A stretch of DNA of 29,600 nucleotides, from the NCBI GenBank assembly GCA_900544195.1, contig UQUJ01000039.1, positions 1 through 29,600 of the forward strand, in the 5' to 3' direction. Position numbers and translations under genes: made by a program. Origin of the DNA: an uncultured Alistipes sp. GTDB taxonomy: Bacteria > Bacteroidota > Bacteroidia > Bacteroidales > UBA932. Below, piece by piece: positions 15,341-24,575 of the stretch. Every line of letters starts with the position of its first letter. The stretch's first letter is position 1. The notes below the pieces were generated by a model. The model was not told the DNA's origin. It made no database searches and worked only from the letters and a program-made list of their open reading frames with translations.

Positions 15341-16489
15341 ATGGAACATAAAGCATTGAGAGTCATAATAAGCGGAGGCGGCACAGGAGGTCACATCTTC
15401 CCGGCCGTCTCGATCGCGAACAAACTGAAGGAGCAGAATCCCAAGACCGAGATCCTGTTCGTCGGGGCCGAGGGCAAGATGGAGATGGAGAAAGTGCCGG
15501 CGGCGGGCTACAGGATCGTTGGGCTGCCTATCGTGGGTCTGCAGCGCCGGCTCAATCTGAAGAACATACTCAACGACCTGTGCGTGCCCTTCAAGGTTGT
15601 AGCCAGCCTGTTCAAGGCCAAGAGAATCATAAAGGAATTCAAGCCTCAGATCGCGATCGGAGTCGGAGGCTATGCCAGCGCTCCCCTGCTCTGGGCCGCG
15701 ACAGGGATGCACATCCCGGCGCTTATCCAGGAGCAGAACGGATTCGCCGGGCTTACCAACAAGAAACTCGGCAGCCGGGTGCAGTGCATCTGCGTCGCCT
15801 ACGAAGGGATGGAAAGGTTCTTCCCCGCCGACAAGATCGTCATGACAGGCAATCCGATCAGGAGCATCATCGTCCCGGCCACCCCGGAAATGAAAGAGGC
15901 GGGCATCAAGGAATATGGTCTCAATCCATCCAGAAAGCACATTTTCATCGTGGGCGGAAGTCTTGGAAGCGCACGGTTCAACCAGTGCATGAAGGAATGG
16001 ATCTCGGACGGATGTCCCGGACTTGACGGTGTCGATGTACTTTGGCAGTGTGGAAAGCACTACAGACCGGACATTGACAGGTTCATGGACGAGCAACGGA
16101 CAAAGAACCCGGATGTGGCCCGGCATATTCATCATTCGGATTTCATCGGAAGGATGGAACTCGCCTATGCGGCGGCCGACGTGGTGATCTCACGTTCCGG
16201 GGCCAGTTCCGTGTCGGAACTCTGCGCCGCGCGCAAGGCCGTGATATTCATTCCGTCCCCCAATGTGGCGGAGGATCATCAGACCCACAACGCGATGGCT
16301 CTGGTGAAGAAAGACGCGGCTGTGGTTGTCAAGGATGCCGAGGCGATGGAAAAAATGATACCGACAGCGCTGGAACTGCTCAAGGACCCGGCGATGATCG
16401 CCAGGCTTGAGGAGAACGCCGGGAAGATGGCGCTGCCTGACGCGGCGGAAAAGATTGCGGAAGAGGTTTACAAACTGATCAAGGATTAG
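15341..16489 (+). CDS. murG: UDP-GlcNAc:lipid I N-acetylglucosaminyltransferase MurG
   Basis: This GT28 glycosyltransferase of about 382 residues converts lipid I to lipid II at the inner face of the membrane. The N-terminal glycine loop ISGGGTGGHIFPA (about residues 9-21) and the second-domain motifs GGSLGSARFN and SRSGASSVSELCA are clear. I place the start at 15341, just before RVIISGGG; an ATG at 15332 overlapping the ftsW stop adds only three residues. Upstream in-frame Met codons inside ftsW give a tail without family similarity and were not used. murC begins 2 bases after its stop. Confidence 0.95.
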   Translation: MEHKALRVIISGGGTGGHIFPAVSIANKLKEQNPKTEILFVGAEGKMEMEKVPAAGYRIVGLPIVGLQRRLNLKNILNDLCVPFKVVASLFKAKRIIKEFKPQIAIGVGGYASAPLLWAATGMHIPALIQEQNGFAGLTNKKLGSRVQCICVAYEGMERFFPADKIVMTGNPIRSIIVPATPEMKEAGIKEYGLNPSRKHIFIVGGSLGSARFNQCMKEWISDGCPGLDGVDVLWQCGKHYRPDIDRFMDEQRTKNPDVARHIHHSDFIGRMELAYAAADVVISRSGASSVSELCAARKAVIFIPSPNVAEDHQTHNAMALVKKDAAVVVKDAEAMEKMIPTALELLKDPAMIARLEENAGKMALPDAAEKIAEEVYKLIKD

Positions 16490-16491
16490 AG

Positions 16492-17856
16492 ATGTCAAAA
16501 TATTCAAAGATTTATTTCATAGGTGTCGGTGGCATCGGCATGAGCGCCATCGCAAGGTACTACAAATTCAAAGGGTATCCGGTAGCGGGCTACGACAGGA
16601 CACCCTCTGGCTTGACTCACGCCCTTGAGAAAGAAGGGATTGACGTGCATTACAATGATGATCCGGACTACATCCCGAAAGATGTGGCCTCGACTTTGGT
16701 CATCTATACGCCGGCCATCCCGGCGGATCTGAAGGAACTGGTGTACGTCAAGGAACACGGTTACACACTGGTCAAGAGATCCCGCATGCTCGGCGAGCTT
16801 GCCGAAGGGCAGACATGCCTTGCCGTGGCCGGGACGCACGGGAAGACCACCACAAGCACACTCGTGGCGCACATCCTCACGGAAAGCGGCAAAGGCTGCT
16901 CGGCTTTTCTTGGAGGAATCTCCAAGAATTACGACACCAACCTTCTGACAAGCCACACGCCGACCATCGTGGCGGAGGCTGACGAGTTTGACCGTTCCTT
17001 CCTCCAGCTGCACCCGGCGATCGCCGCGATCACAGCCATGGACGCTGACCATCTGGACATCTACGGAACTCTTGAGGAGTACCGGAAGGCGTTCAAGGCA
17101 TTCGCCTCGCAGGTAAGCCGCACCCTGATCGTGAAACTTGGGCTGGACATCACCGCCGAGGACACAAACGCCAGAATCCTGCACTACAGCTACGACAATC
17201 CGGACGCCGACTACCATGCCGCCAATCCGAGACCGGACGAGGTAGGGCATTACATCTTCGATCTGGTTTACCCTGGAGGCGTGATCGGTAACATCAGGGT
17301 TGGCATTCCAGGCTGGGTCAATGTGGAGAACAGCGTGGCCGCCGCGGCGGTCTGCCTCTGCCATGGTGTGGCCCCGGAGGCCATCAAGGAAGCGATAGGG
17401 ACATATTCAGGAGTCAGGCGCAGACTGGACGTGCACCTCAACACTCCGCATCTGTCCTACATTGACGACTATGCCCACCATCCGAAGGAACTGGCTTCGG
17501 CGATCTCCTCAATGAGGGGAATATTCCCCGGCAGGAAGCTCACGGCCATATTCCAGCCTCACCTTTTCACCCGCACGCGGGATTTCGCCGAAGATTTCGC
17601 AGCCGCTCTGAGCAAGGTGGACAAGCTGATTCTGCTGGACATCTATCCGGCAAGGGAAGAACCAATCCCTGGAGTCACGTCTGAGCTTATCTTCGACAAG
17701 GTCACGGCTCCGGAGAAAGTCCTGCTGAGGAAGGAGGAGCTGATGGACTACCTAAGGAACGAGCCGATCGACGTTCTGGCCACATTCGGGGCCGGCAACA
17801 TCGACAGGTTCATCGCACCGATCACCGAACTTCTTGAGGAAAGGTTGAAGAAATGA
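16492..17856 (+). CDS. murC: UDP-N-acetylmuramate--L-alanine ligase MurC
   Basis: This 454-residue Mur ligase adds the first stem residue, L-Ala, to UDP-MurNAc. Its motifs are the N-terminal FIGVGGIGMSAIARY loop, the ATP loop AVAGTHGKTTTSTL (about residues 114-127), EADEFDRSFL, DADHLDIYG and DDYAHHPKEL. The C-terminal domain contains FQPHLFTRTRDF. It overlaps ftsQ by 4 bases (ATGA), so the two are probably co-translated. Confidence 0.96.
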   Translation: MSKYSKIYFIGVGGIGMSAIARYYKFKGYPVAGYDRTPSGLTHALEKEGIDVHYNDDPDYIPKDVASTLVIYTPAIPADLKELVYVKEHGYTLVKRSRMLGELAEGQTCLAVAGTHGKTTTSTLVAHILTESGKGCSAFLGGISKNYDTNLLTSHTPTIVAEADEFDRSFLQLHPAIAAITAMDADHLDIYGTLEEYRKAFKAFASQVSRTLIVKLGLDITAEDTNARILHYSYDNPDADYHAANPRPDEVGHYIFDLVYPGGVIGNIRVGIPGWVNVENSVAAAAVCLCHGVAPEAIKEAIGTYSGVRRRLDVHLNTPHLSYIDDYAHHPKELASAISSMRGIFPGRKLTAIFQPHLFTRTRDFAEDFAAALSKVDKLILLDIYPAREEPIPGVTSELIFDKVTAPEKVLLRKEELMDYLRNEPIDVLATFGAGNIDRFIAPITELLEERLKK

Positions 17857-18629
17857 AAAAAGGTCTCAGGATAACCCTCGTCGCCGCGGCGTTCTGCCTG
17901 CTCGGTCTGATCTGCCTCGTCATCCACGGGATGAACGAAAGGCGGATCGGGCAGCTCACCTGCGCCGGTGTCAAGGTGGAGTTCACGGACGACTTCAACT
18001 TCGTGACCGCCAAAGACGTGGAAGGCTACCTGAACAAAGGCTACGGCGCCTACATAGGACAACGGCTCGACAGCGTGGATCTGCGGAAGGTTGAGAGCAT
18101 TCTGGACGGCAAGAGTGCCATCCTGAAGGCCGAGGCCTACACGACTCCGGACGGCTACCTGAACGTCAGGATCAGGCAGAGGGAGCCTGTGATCCGGTTC
18201 CAGAAAGACAACAACGGGTACTACGCCGACGAGAAAGGCTTCCTGTTCCCTCTCCAGAAGAACTACACGTCCATGGTCCCTGTCATAGACGGAGCGGTGC
18301 CGCTGAATGTGGAAAGAGGCTACAAGGGGGAGCCAAAGACCGACATGGAGAGACAATGGCTTTCGGAAGTGATACAACTGGTGAATTTCATGCAGGACTC
18401 CCGGATCTGGGCGGAAAACATCTGCCAGATCACGGTCAAGGACAACGGGGATCTGCTCATGATCCCACGCCAGGGGAAAGAAAGGTTCATCTTCGGGCTT
18501 CCGTCCGGCTTTGAAAGCAAGTTCGACCGGATGGGCCGCTACTACACAACCATCCTGCCGGAGAAAGGAGCGGGATACTATTCGACAGTGAATGTTAAGT
18601 ACAACGGGCAGATTGTCTGCAGAAAATAG
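17853..18629 (+). CDS. ftsQ: Cell division protein FtsQ
   Basis: This 258-residue bitopic protein has a short basic N-terminus and one transmembrane helix at about residues 5-25. A POTRA-like region follows (about 30-115, with VTAKDVEGYL and VNVRIRQREPVIRF-like segments), then a beta-rich FtsQ domain. It is a periplasmic scaffold linking FtsL/FtsB-type proteins to the early divisome. Assignment rests on topology, the REPV motif after the POTRA, and its place between murC and ftsA. It ends 11 bases before the ATG of ftsA. Confidence 0.88.
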   Translation: MKKGLRITLVAAAFCLLGLICLVIHGMNERRIGQLTCAGVKVEFTDDFNFVTAKDVEGYLNKGYGAYIGQRLDSVDLRKVESILDGKSAILKAEAYTTPDGYLNVRIRQREPVIRFQKDNNGYYADEKGFLFPLQKNYTSMVPVIDGAVPLNVERGYKGEPKTDMERQWLSEVIQLVNFMQDSRIWAENICQITVKDNGDLLMIPRQGKERFIFGLPSGFESKFDRMGRYYTTILPEKGAGYYSTVNVKYNGQIVCRK

Positions 18630-18640
18630 AGCAAGTGAAT

Positions 18641-20272
18641 ATGGAAGAGAGATACATAGCATCCGTTGATCTGGGAACGTCAAAACTGGCTGTCTGCGTG
18701 GCCAGGGTACAGGATCAGAATGTCGAGGTGATCTACTACAAGGAATCACCTTCGCTTGGCATACGCTACAGCTATGTCCTGATTCCCGGGAAAGTCAAGG
18801 CCGGGCTGAGGACTGCCATAAGCGAGGCGCAGCAGGCCCTCAGGATCAAGATCCAACAGGTGATCGTCGGACTGCCGCGCTGGTACGTCCGCCAGGAGAC
18901 GGCATCCGCCAGCATGACCAGACCAGAACCGGACGATCTGATCCAGGAGAACGAGATCCGTGCCCTGAAGTCCATGGCACTGGAGTCCTACCCGTTGGAA
19001 GACTCGGCAAAGGAAGTCATCTACGGAGCTGTGGCCCAGTCATTTTCCACCGAAGACTGCATCAACGAGCCGGAGAACGACATCGTCGGCATGGCCGCCG
19101 AGACTCTTGAGGGCAACTTCAAGGTGTTCATCGGGAACCGGAGATATTCATCGAACATCGACAGCGTCTTCAATGACATGGGGATAGCCATAGCGAAGAA
19201 ATATTTCACCCCGGGCATCACGGCGCGCGCTGTGCTGAAGTCCGAGCAGATGGAGAACGGCGTGGCACTGATTGACATCGGAGCCGGAGTAAGTTCCGTC
19301 ACCATATTCAAGGACAAGATCATGAGGTTCTACGCCGCCATTCCTTTCGGAGGGAACAGCGTGACGAACGACATCAAGTCCGAATGCAACTTCTCGTTCG
19401 AGCTTGCCGAGAACATCAAGAAGGCCTACGGAGCCTGCATGCCGAACAAGCTCTCCTCGCTTGGGGAGAAGTCCATCCAGATCGTCGATGAGGACGGGAA
19501 CGCCACCGCACAGGTTTCCGTGAAGTACATCTCGGAAATCATCACCGCGCGGATGAAAGAGATCATCGAGGCCCTTCTGTTCAGGATTCAGGAAAGCGGC
19601 TACGCCTCCGAGGATGACCTCAGGGCCGGCGTCGTCGTGACAGGAGGAGGGGCTGAGCTTGTGAACTGCACCAACTTCATCAAGGAGCTGTCTGGATATT
19701 CAGTGAAGATCGGCCGCCCGAGACGGTTCTTCTCCTGCGAGGGATGCCCTGAGGCGAGCGAGGCGAGCGCAGCGACCTCAATGGGCATGATACTGTCCGC
19801 CAAAGGCGACCGCTTTCTGAACTGTGTCAACGAAGTCACGGCGAGGGTGGTCAAACCAGCCGCCGCCGAGGATGCCGCCGCCACGGCTCCAAATGAGCAG
19901 GAGGTCACCAGCCAGGAGCCGGGAGCGGCCGCTCCGGAAGAGAAGGTCACCACAGATGAAAGAGCTTCCGTCACACGCGATGAACCGCACGATGAAGTTC
20001 CTGAGACTGAATACGATCCATATTCCACCATTGAGCCTCCTACCATAGAGCCATCAGTCGCGGCCACGCAGAATGAGGATGATGGGCCGGGAGTCTTCGA
20101 CAAGCCGACTGAAAAGGAGGTCAAGGAATATGAAGCCAGGAAACAGAAGGAGAAAAAAGAAAGGAAAGAGCACCGGAAGCTGTTCAATTTCACTTGGACA
20201 AAACACTTTCTGGGCAAGGTTGGAGAGACAGTCGGAGGACTGTACGATGAAATGAATAACGAAGAGGTTTAA
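18641..20272 (+). CDS. ftsA: Cell division ATPase FtsA, long C-terminal tail
   Basis: This actin-like protein of about 543 residues tethers FtsZ to the membrane. The phosphate-1 motif ASVDLGTSKLAVCVA lies at the N-terminus, the SHS2/1C region with IVGLPRWYVR follows, and GVALIDIGAGVSSVTIF and VVTGGGAELVN complete the ATPase core by about residue 400. About 130 further residues form a Pro/Glu/Ala-rich linker, then a lysine-rich helix (about 490-510), then an aromatic amphipathic end (LFNFTWTKHFLGKVGETVGGLYDEM) that is likely the membrane anchor. E. coli FtsA is about 420 residues. I chose ATG 18641 (MEERYIAS); GTG 18635 would add two residues. Confidence 0.94.
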   Translation: MEERYIASVDLGTSKLAVCVARVQDQNVEVIYYKESPSLGIRYSYVLIPGKVKAGLRTAISEAQQALRIKIQQVIVGLPRWYVRQETASASMTRPEPDDLIQENEIRALKSMALESYPLEDSAKEVIYGAVAQSFSTEDCINEPENDIVGMAAETLEGNFKVFIGNRRYSSNIDSVFNDMGIAIAKKYFTPGITARAVLKSEQMENGVALIDIGAGVSSVTIFKDKIMRFYAAIPFGGNSVTNDIKSECNFSFELAENIKKAYGACMPNKLSSLGEKSIQIVDEDGNATAQVSVKYISEIITARMKEIIEALLFRIQESGYASEDDLRAGVVVTGGGAELVNCTNFIKELSGYSVKIGRPRRFFSCEGCPEASEASAATSMGMILSAKGDRFLNCVNEVTARVVKPAAAEDAAATAPNEQEVTSQEPGAAAPEEKVTTDERASVTRDEPHDEVPETEYDPYSTIEPPTIEPSVAATQNEDDGPGVFDKPTEKEVKEYEARKQKEKKERKEHRKLFNFTWTKHFLGKVGETVGGLYDEMNNEEV

Positions 20273-20284
20273 CAAGACAAGATT

Positions 20285-21562
20285 ATGGGCGACATGATTG
20301 ACGATTTGATAGATATAATTGAGACCTGCCCGACGATGACACCCATCCAGTCGATGATCAAGGTCATCGGAGTTGGTGGCGGTGGCTGCAACGCCGTGAA
20401 CTACATGTTCAGGGAAAAGGTGGAAGGTTGCAGTTTCATCGTCTGCAACACTGACCGTCAGGCACTTGACGGAAGTCCCGTCCCTGTGAAGATACACATC
20501 GGGGACAACGCCCTCGGAGCCGGAACCGATCCGGCCAAAGGCCGCAAGGCAGCACTTGAGGCACACGACCAGATTGAGAAGGTGGTGCTTGGAGAAGACA
20601 CCCAGATGCTGTTCATCACCGCGGGAATGGGCGGAGGCACCGGGACAGGAGCCGCCCCGATCATTGCCAAGATGGCCAAGGACAAGGGTGTCCTGACCGT
20701 CGGTGTGGTCACACTGCCGTTCGAGAACGAAGGCGAGAACGCCATGTCCCGCGCGATCGACGGCATCCATGAGCTCGTGAAGAACGTGGACAGTCTTCTG
20801 ATCATCAACAACGAGAAGCTCTACGATTTTTTCGGCAGCCATCTCGTGCATGAGGCGTTCCCGAAGGCGGACGAGGTGCTCTCCACCGCCGTGAAAGGAA
20901 TCACCGAGATCATCAGCCGTCCGGGCTACATCAACGTGGACTTCGAGGACATCAAGACCATGATGCGCAACAGCGGCATGGCCCTGATGGGTTGCGGCAC
21001 AGGCTCCGGGAAGAACAGGATCGAGGATGCCGTCAAGGGTGCGCTTCAGTCCCCTCTCCTGAACGACTTCGACCTCAAGACGGCAAAAAGTCTGCTGATC
21101 AACATCACCTGCGGCAAGAACGACAAGGGCCTCACGATGGACGACCTCTCCGAGATCAACCACAAGATCTCTGAATATACCGGGAATGTCAAGAAGTTCA
21201 AGACCGGTCTGGTCTGGATGACAGATCCCGAGATCGGGGACAAGATTCAGATCACCACCATCGCCACCGGATTTAAAGTCAATGACTTGAGGAAAATCGC
21301 AAGGACAGACCTCGGCAACATGATCCTCATCGGCAAGGACTTCAAATTCGAAAGGCAGCCCCTGCCTGAGCCTGAAGACGAGATCAACCTCACCGGAAAG
21401 GTGAAGATCATCGGCTACAACACCTCAGACAACGTGAAGCGTTTCCATTTCGACCCCGACAAGAAACCATCTCTCGCCGTGGAGCATGGCCAGAACATCG
21501 CCGAACTGGAACGAGTCCCGGCCATCAAGCGAGCGGACCGTTCGGAAAAGGAACAAGGATAA
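20285..21562 (+). CDS. ftsZ: Cell division GTPase FtsZ
   Basis: This 425-residue tubulin homologue forms the Z ring. A 23-residue N-terminal extension is followed by IKVIGVGGGGCNAVNYM. The tubulin signature GGGTGTG lies at residues 116-122, and the catalytic T7 loop is INVDFEDIKTMM (about 216-227). A variable linker from about 340 leads to a C-terminal tail with VPAIKRADR, which probably serves as the conserved FtsA-binding peptide. It is the last gene of the cluster, 12 bases after ftsA, followed by a stem-loop. Confidence 0.97.
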   Translation: MGDMIDDLIDIIETCPTMTPIQSMIKVIGVGGGGCNAVNYMFREKVEGCSFIVCNTDRQALDGSPVPVKIHIGDNALGAGTDPAKGRKAALEAHDQIEKVVLGEDTQMLFITAGMGGGTGTGAAPIIAKMAKDKGVLTVGVVTLPFENEGENAMSRAIDGIHELVKNVDSLLIINNEKLYDFFGSHLVHEAFPKADEVLSTAVKGITEIISRPGYINVDFEDIKTMMRNSGMALMGCGTGSGKNRIEDAVKGALQSPLLNDFDLKTAKSLLINITCGKNDKGLTMDDLSEINHKISEYTGNVKKFKTGLVWMTDPEIGDKIQITTIATGFKVNDLRKIARTDLGNMILIGKDFKFERQPLPEPEDEINLTGKVKIIGYNTSDNVKRFHFDPDKKPSLAVEHGQNIAELERVPAIKRADRSEKEQG

Positions 21563-21631
21563 GCCATTCCATTGACATAAGTAACCTTCAAAAAATAACC
21601 TGCATCATCTTAAGGGATCTTTTCGGTCTAT

Positions 21632-21681
21632 ATCTTTTTTCTTCAGTCATGTGCCGGCACACTCCTTCTTCGAAAAAAGAT
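21632..21681 (+). terminator. Stem-loop downstream of ftsZ
   Basis: ATCTTTTTTC (21632-21641) and GAAAAAAGAT (21672-21681) are perfect 10-bp inverted arms. The 30-base loop contains a second palindrome, GTGCCGGCAC (21651-21660). The outer stem is A/T rich and there is no clean terminal U run, so this is not a textbook intrinsic terminator. It may end the dcw transcript or mark a regulatory site in front of the sugar kinase. The rest of the 178-base gap shows nothing clear. Confidence 0.45.
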
Positions 21682-21740
21682 CTATCCTCGAAAATCTTCT
21701 CTTGATCTGAAGCAACTTATTATTTTATGTTCATAAGAAG

Positions 21741-22625
21741 ATGAAAAAAGTAATCGGAATAGGAGAGACTGTCTGGGACGTTTTCCCGTCAGGGAAACGC
21801 CTCGGAGGGGCTCCAGTGAATTTCTCGTTCTTCGCCAAGGAATTCGGAGCGGAGGCATATCCCGTGACAGCCATAGGAAACGACTCCCTCGGAGACGAAA
21901 CCTTGGAGGCATTGAAAGCCACTGGGCTGAATCTCGGATATATTCAGAGAAACGACAAGCCCACAAGCAGGGTGCTGGTCACCATGGATGATGCCGGAAT
22001 TCCTCAGTACGAGATTGTTGAGGGCGTTGCTTGGGATGCGATGACCTGCGATGGCAGGACGCTGGACCTGTTCCGTGACGCCGATGTCGTCTGCTGGGGC
22101 ACTTTGGCCCAAAGAACCCCTTGTTCGCGGAAGAGCATAATGAATATGGTGGCTTCCGCCCCGGCTTCATGCCTGAAAGTGTATGACATAAACCTCAGGC
22201 AGAATTATTTCTGCCGAGATCTGATCGAGGAGTCCCTGAAGTCCGCCGACATCCTGAAACTCAATGAGGACGAACTGCCTGTTGTGGCCGGAATGTTCTC
22301 GATCGAAGGCGCTGCCGGGGAACGTGTCGCCGAGCTGATACGCAGGTTTTCCCTGAAGACGGTCATATTCACTCAAGGCTCGGAATGCAGTGAGGTGTAC
22401 GGAGAGGAGGGCTTGCTTTCACATCTGCCTACCCCTAAAGTCAAGGTTGCTGACACGGTCGGCGCCGGAGACTCTTTCACAGCGACTTACGTGATGGCAA
22501 GGCTGAACGGGGCGACCATCAGGGAGGCTCATCACCTCGCCGTCGGTGTGGCCGCCTTTGTCTGCACCCAAAGCGGAGCGGTCAATCCCGTCCCCGAGCG
22601 ACTCAAAACATTCATGAAATATTAG
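21741..22625 (+). CDS. PfkB-family sugar kinase, probable fructokinase
   Basis: This 294-residue PfkB/ribokinase-fold enzyme has the N-terminal GETVWDVFPSGKRLGGAPVNFS, which is the fructokinase-like pattern. The sugar lid region and the C-terminal signature DTVGAGDSFTATYV follow, with Asp244 as catalytic base. It phosphorylates a hexose with ATP in the cytoplasm. Fructose is the likely substrate from the N-terminal pattern and the GH13 neighbour 23 bases downstream, which could release fructose from sucrose. Other PfkB substrates cannot be excluded. Length is normal. Confidence 0.82.
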   Translation: MKKVIGIGETVWDVFPSGKRLGGAPVNFSFFAKEFGAEAYPVTAIGNDSLGDETLEALKATGLNLGYIQRNDKPTSRVLVTMDDAGIPQYEIVEGVAWDAMTCDGRTLDLFRDADVVCWGTLAQRTPCSRKSIMNMVASAPASCLKVYDINLRQNYFCRDLIEESLKSADILKLNEDELPVVAGMFSIEGAAGERVAELIRRFSLKTVIFTQGSECSEVYGEEGLLSHLPTPKVKVADTVGAGDSFTATYVMARLNGATIREAHHLAVGVAAFVCTQSGAVNPVPERLKTFMKY

Positions 22626-22648
22626 AACCGACATATTCAAATTTAGAC

Positions 22649-24571
22649 ATGAAAAAGAATTTTCTTTTGTCCATCGCTCTGCTGGTCAGCGCGTTCGTGT
22701 CAGCTCAGCCGGCGCCGGGCAGTTTCAAACAGACTTGGAAAGTAGGGCCGGACTGGCTCCGCAACGGAGTTATCTACCAAGTGTACCCGTCCTCCTACAA
22801 AGACTCCGACGGGAACGGAATCGGTGACATCCAGGGTGTGATTTCCAAACTGGATTACATCGAGAGCCTCGGTGTCTCGGCCATCTGGTTCAATCCGCTT
22901 TTCGTCTCCGGTTGGATTGACGGAGGCTACGATGTGATTGATTTCTACCGTGTTGACCCACGCTTCGGGACCAATAACGACCTCGTCGAGCTCATCCGGA
23001 AAGCCCACGACAAAGGAATAAAGGTGATGCTCGACCTTGTGGCCGGACACACTTCCGACAAGCATCCGTGGTTCCTCCAGAGCGCGCAGGACAGCAACCT
23101 CCAGTACTCCGACTACTACATCTGGTCCGACCGTCTTCCGGACGCGAAGGCCGAGAAAGACCTTGAGGCGATGCTGAAAAGTCCTGACTACATGCAGAGC
23201 ACCATCGGCAAATGGATGAAGAGTGAATATCCCCGTGATAAATACTATATGAAGAATTTCTACGCCTGCCAGCCGTCCCTCAACTACGGTTACGCCAACC
23301 CGGATCCAAACCATCCGTGGGAGCAGGGCGTGAACGAGCCGGGACCGAAGGCCGTGCGCCAGGAACTCAAGGACATACTCGCCTTCTGGTACGGCAAGGG
23401 CGTGGACGGATTCCGCGTGGATATGGCCAGCAGCCTCGTGAAGAACGACAAGGACAAGAAGGAGATCCTCAATCTCTGGAGAGAGATCCGTGAGTGGTCC
23501 GACAAGAACTTCCCTGACCACGTCCTTATGGCGGAATGGGGTTCTCCGAAATATTGCCTCGCGGCCGGCTACAACGTGGATATGGACCTCAACAACACGA
23601 GGGCGCACAACCGCAGGATGTACTTCGACAGAAAGCATCAGGCTGATGGCGGAAGCTACTTCTCTTTGAATGGCGGCCAGCCGTCCGTCAAGGACCTCTA
23701 CGGCAACGCTTGGCCGGAGAACAAGGTTGACTCCAAGACCACGCCGGCGCAGATGCTCAAGGAATATTACGACTACTTCACCGATTGCGTCGAGAGCACA
23801 CGCACGATGGGCTATTTCGCCAGCATCACCGGCAACCACGACCACCTCAGGATCAACACAGGTGCCCGCAACACTCCCGAGCAGCTCAAGGTGATGATGG
23901 CGTGGGTTATGACGATGCCGCTTCCGATCCTTTATTACGGTGACGAGATCGGAATGCGCTCGCTTGTGGATATGCCGAATGTGGAAGGGGCGAACCACAA
24001 CGGCAAGGAGCGCGCCGGTGCCCGCACCCCGATGCAGTGGACAGCGGACGAGACCGCAGGATTCAGCGACTGCACTCCGGACAAACTTTACCTTCCTGTC
24101 TGCACGGACTGGACTCCGGCATCCTCTCTTCCTCAGTACACCGAGTGGAAAAAGGAACTGGCCTCCGGGAAAGCCAAGCCGATCGCCAAAGGAAACCCGA
24201 CCGTGGAGTCTCAGGTGAATGATCCGGAATCCATCCTGAACTGGACCAGAGCCCTGATCTCGCTCAGGAAAAACAGCGAAGCCCTCTGGGCCGACAGCCG
24301 TTTCATCCCGATTTTCAATGAGGAACAGCCTTACCCGATGGTCTATCTCCGCAGCAACGGCACGGAGACCTTCCTGATCGTCCTCAACCCGACCTCCGAG
24401 CGCAAGACCCTCGTCCTTGACGGCGAGATCGACCCGTACCTTTCCGCCCTCAAATCCGTGAAAGGCCCCGTCTCCCCTCTCCTGACCACTGGCAAGGCCA
24501 CCTGCAAACGAACCGCCAAAGGCACCACCCTCAAGCTGGACGCCACCTCCGGAATGATCATCAAGCTATAA
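22649..24571 (+). CDS. Exported GH13 alpha-glucosidase / alpha-amylase family protein
   Basis: This 640-residue protein has an N-terminal signal peptide (residues 1-19, cleaved near VSA/Q), so it is periplasmic or exported. The GH13 barrel starts at NGVIYQVYPSSYKDSDGNGIGD. The catalytic triad is Asp258 in GFRVDMAS, Glu296 in MAEWG and Asp398 in GNHDH. The segment GARTPMQWTADETAGFS and the final small beta-domain are typical of oligosaccharide-acting members (alpha-glucosidase or sucrose- and trehalose-type enzymes) rather than starch-binding amylases. The exact substrate is not visible. It shares a transcript with the sugar kinase and converges with the SNF2 gene, 4 bases away. Confidence 0.88.
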   Translation: MKKNFLLSIALLVSAFVSAQPAPGSFKQTWKVGPDWLRNGVIYQVYPSSYKDSDGNGIGDIQGVISKLDYIESLGVSAIWFNPLFVSGWIDGGYDVIDFYRVDPRFGTNNDLVELIRKAHDKGIKVMLDLVAGHTSDKHPWFLQSAQDSNLQYSDYYIWSDRLPDAKAEKDLEAMLKSPDYMQSTIGKWMKSEYPRDKYYMKNFYACQPSLNYGYANPDPNHPWEQGVNEPGPKAVRQELKDILAFWYGKGVDGFRVDMASSLVKNDKDKKEILNLWREIREWSDKNFPDHVLMAEWGSPKYCLAAGYNVDMDLNNTRAHNRRMYFDRKHQADGGSYFSLNGGQPSVKDLYGNAWPENKVDSKTTPAQMLKEYYDYFTDCVESTRTMGYFASITGNHDHLRINTGARNTPEQLKVMMAWVMTMPLPILYYGDEIGMRSLVDMPNVEGANHNGKERAGARTPMQWTADETAGFSDCTPDKLYLPVCTDWTPASSLPQYTEWKKELASGKAKPIAKGNPTVESQVNDPESILNWTRALISLRKNSEALWADSRFIPIFNEEQPYPMVYLRSNGTETFLIVLNPTSERKTLVLDGEIDPYLSALKSVKGPVSPLLTTGKATCKRTAKGTTLKLDATSGMIIKL

Positions 24572-24575
24572 GGTA

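Noticed and set aside
21702..21733. Promoter for the sugar kinase (TTG, 21 bases, TATGTTCA)
   Set aside because: The -7 box departs from TAnnTTTG, the spacing is long, and the start would fall almost on the ATG.
22700..23998. 432-residue reading frame on the minus strand
   Set aside because: Antisense to the GH13 gene; Val/His-rich shadow frame without motifs.
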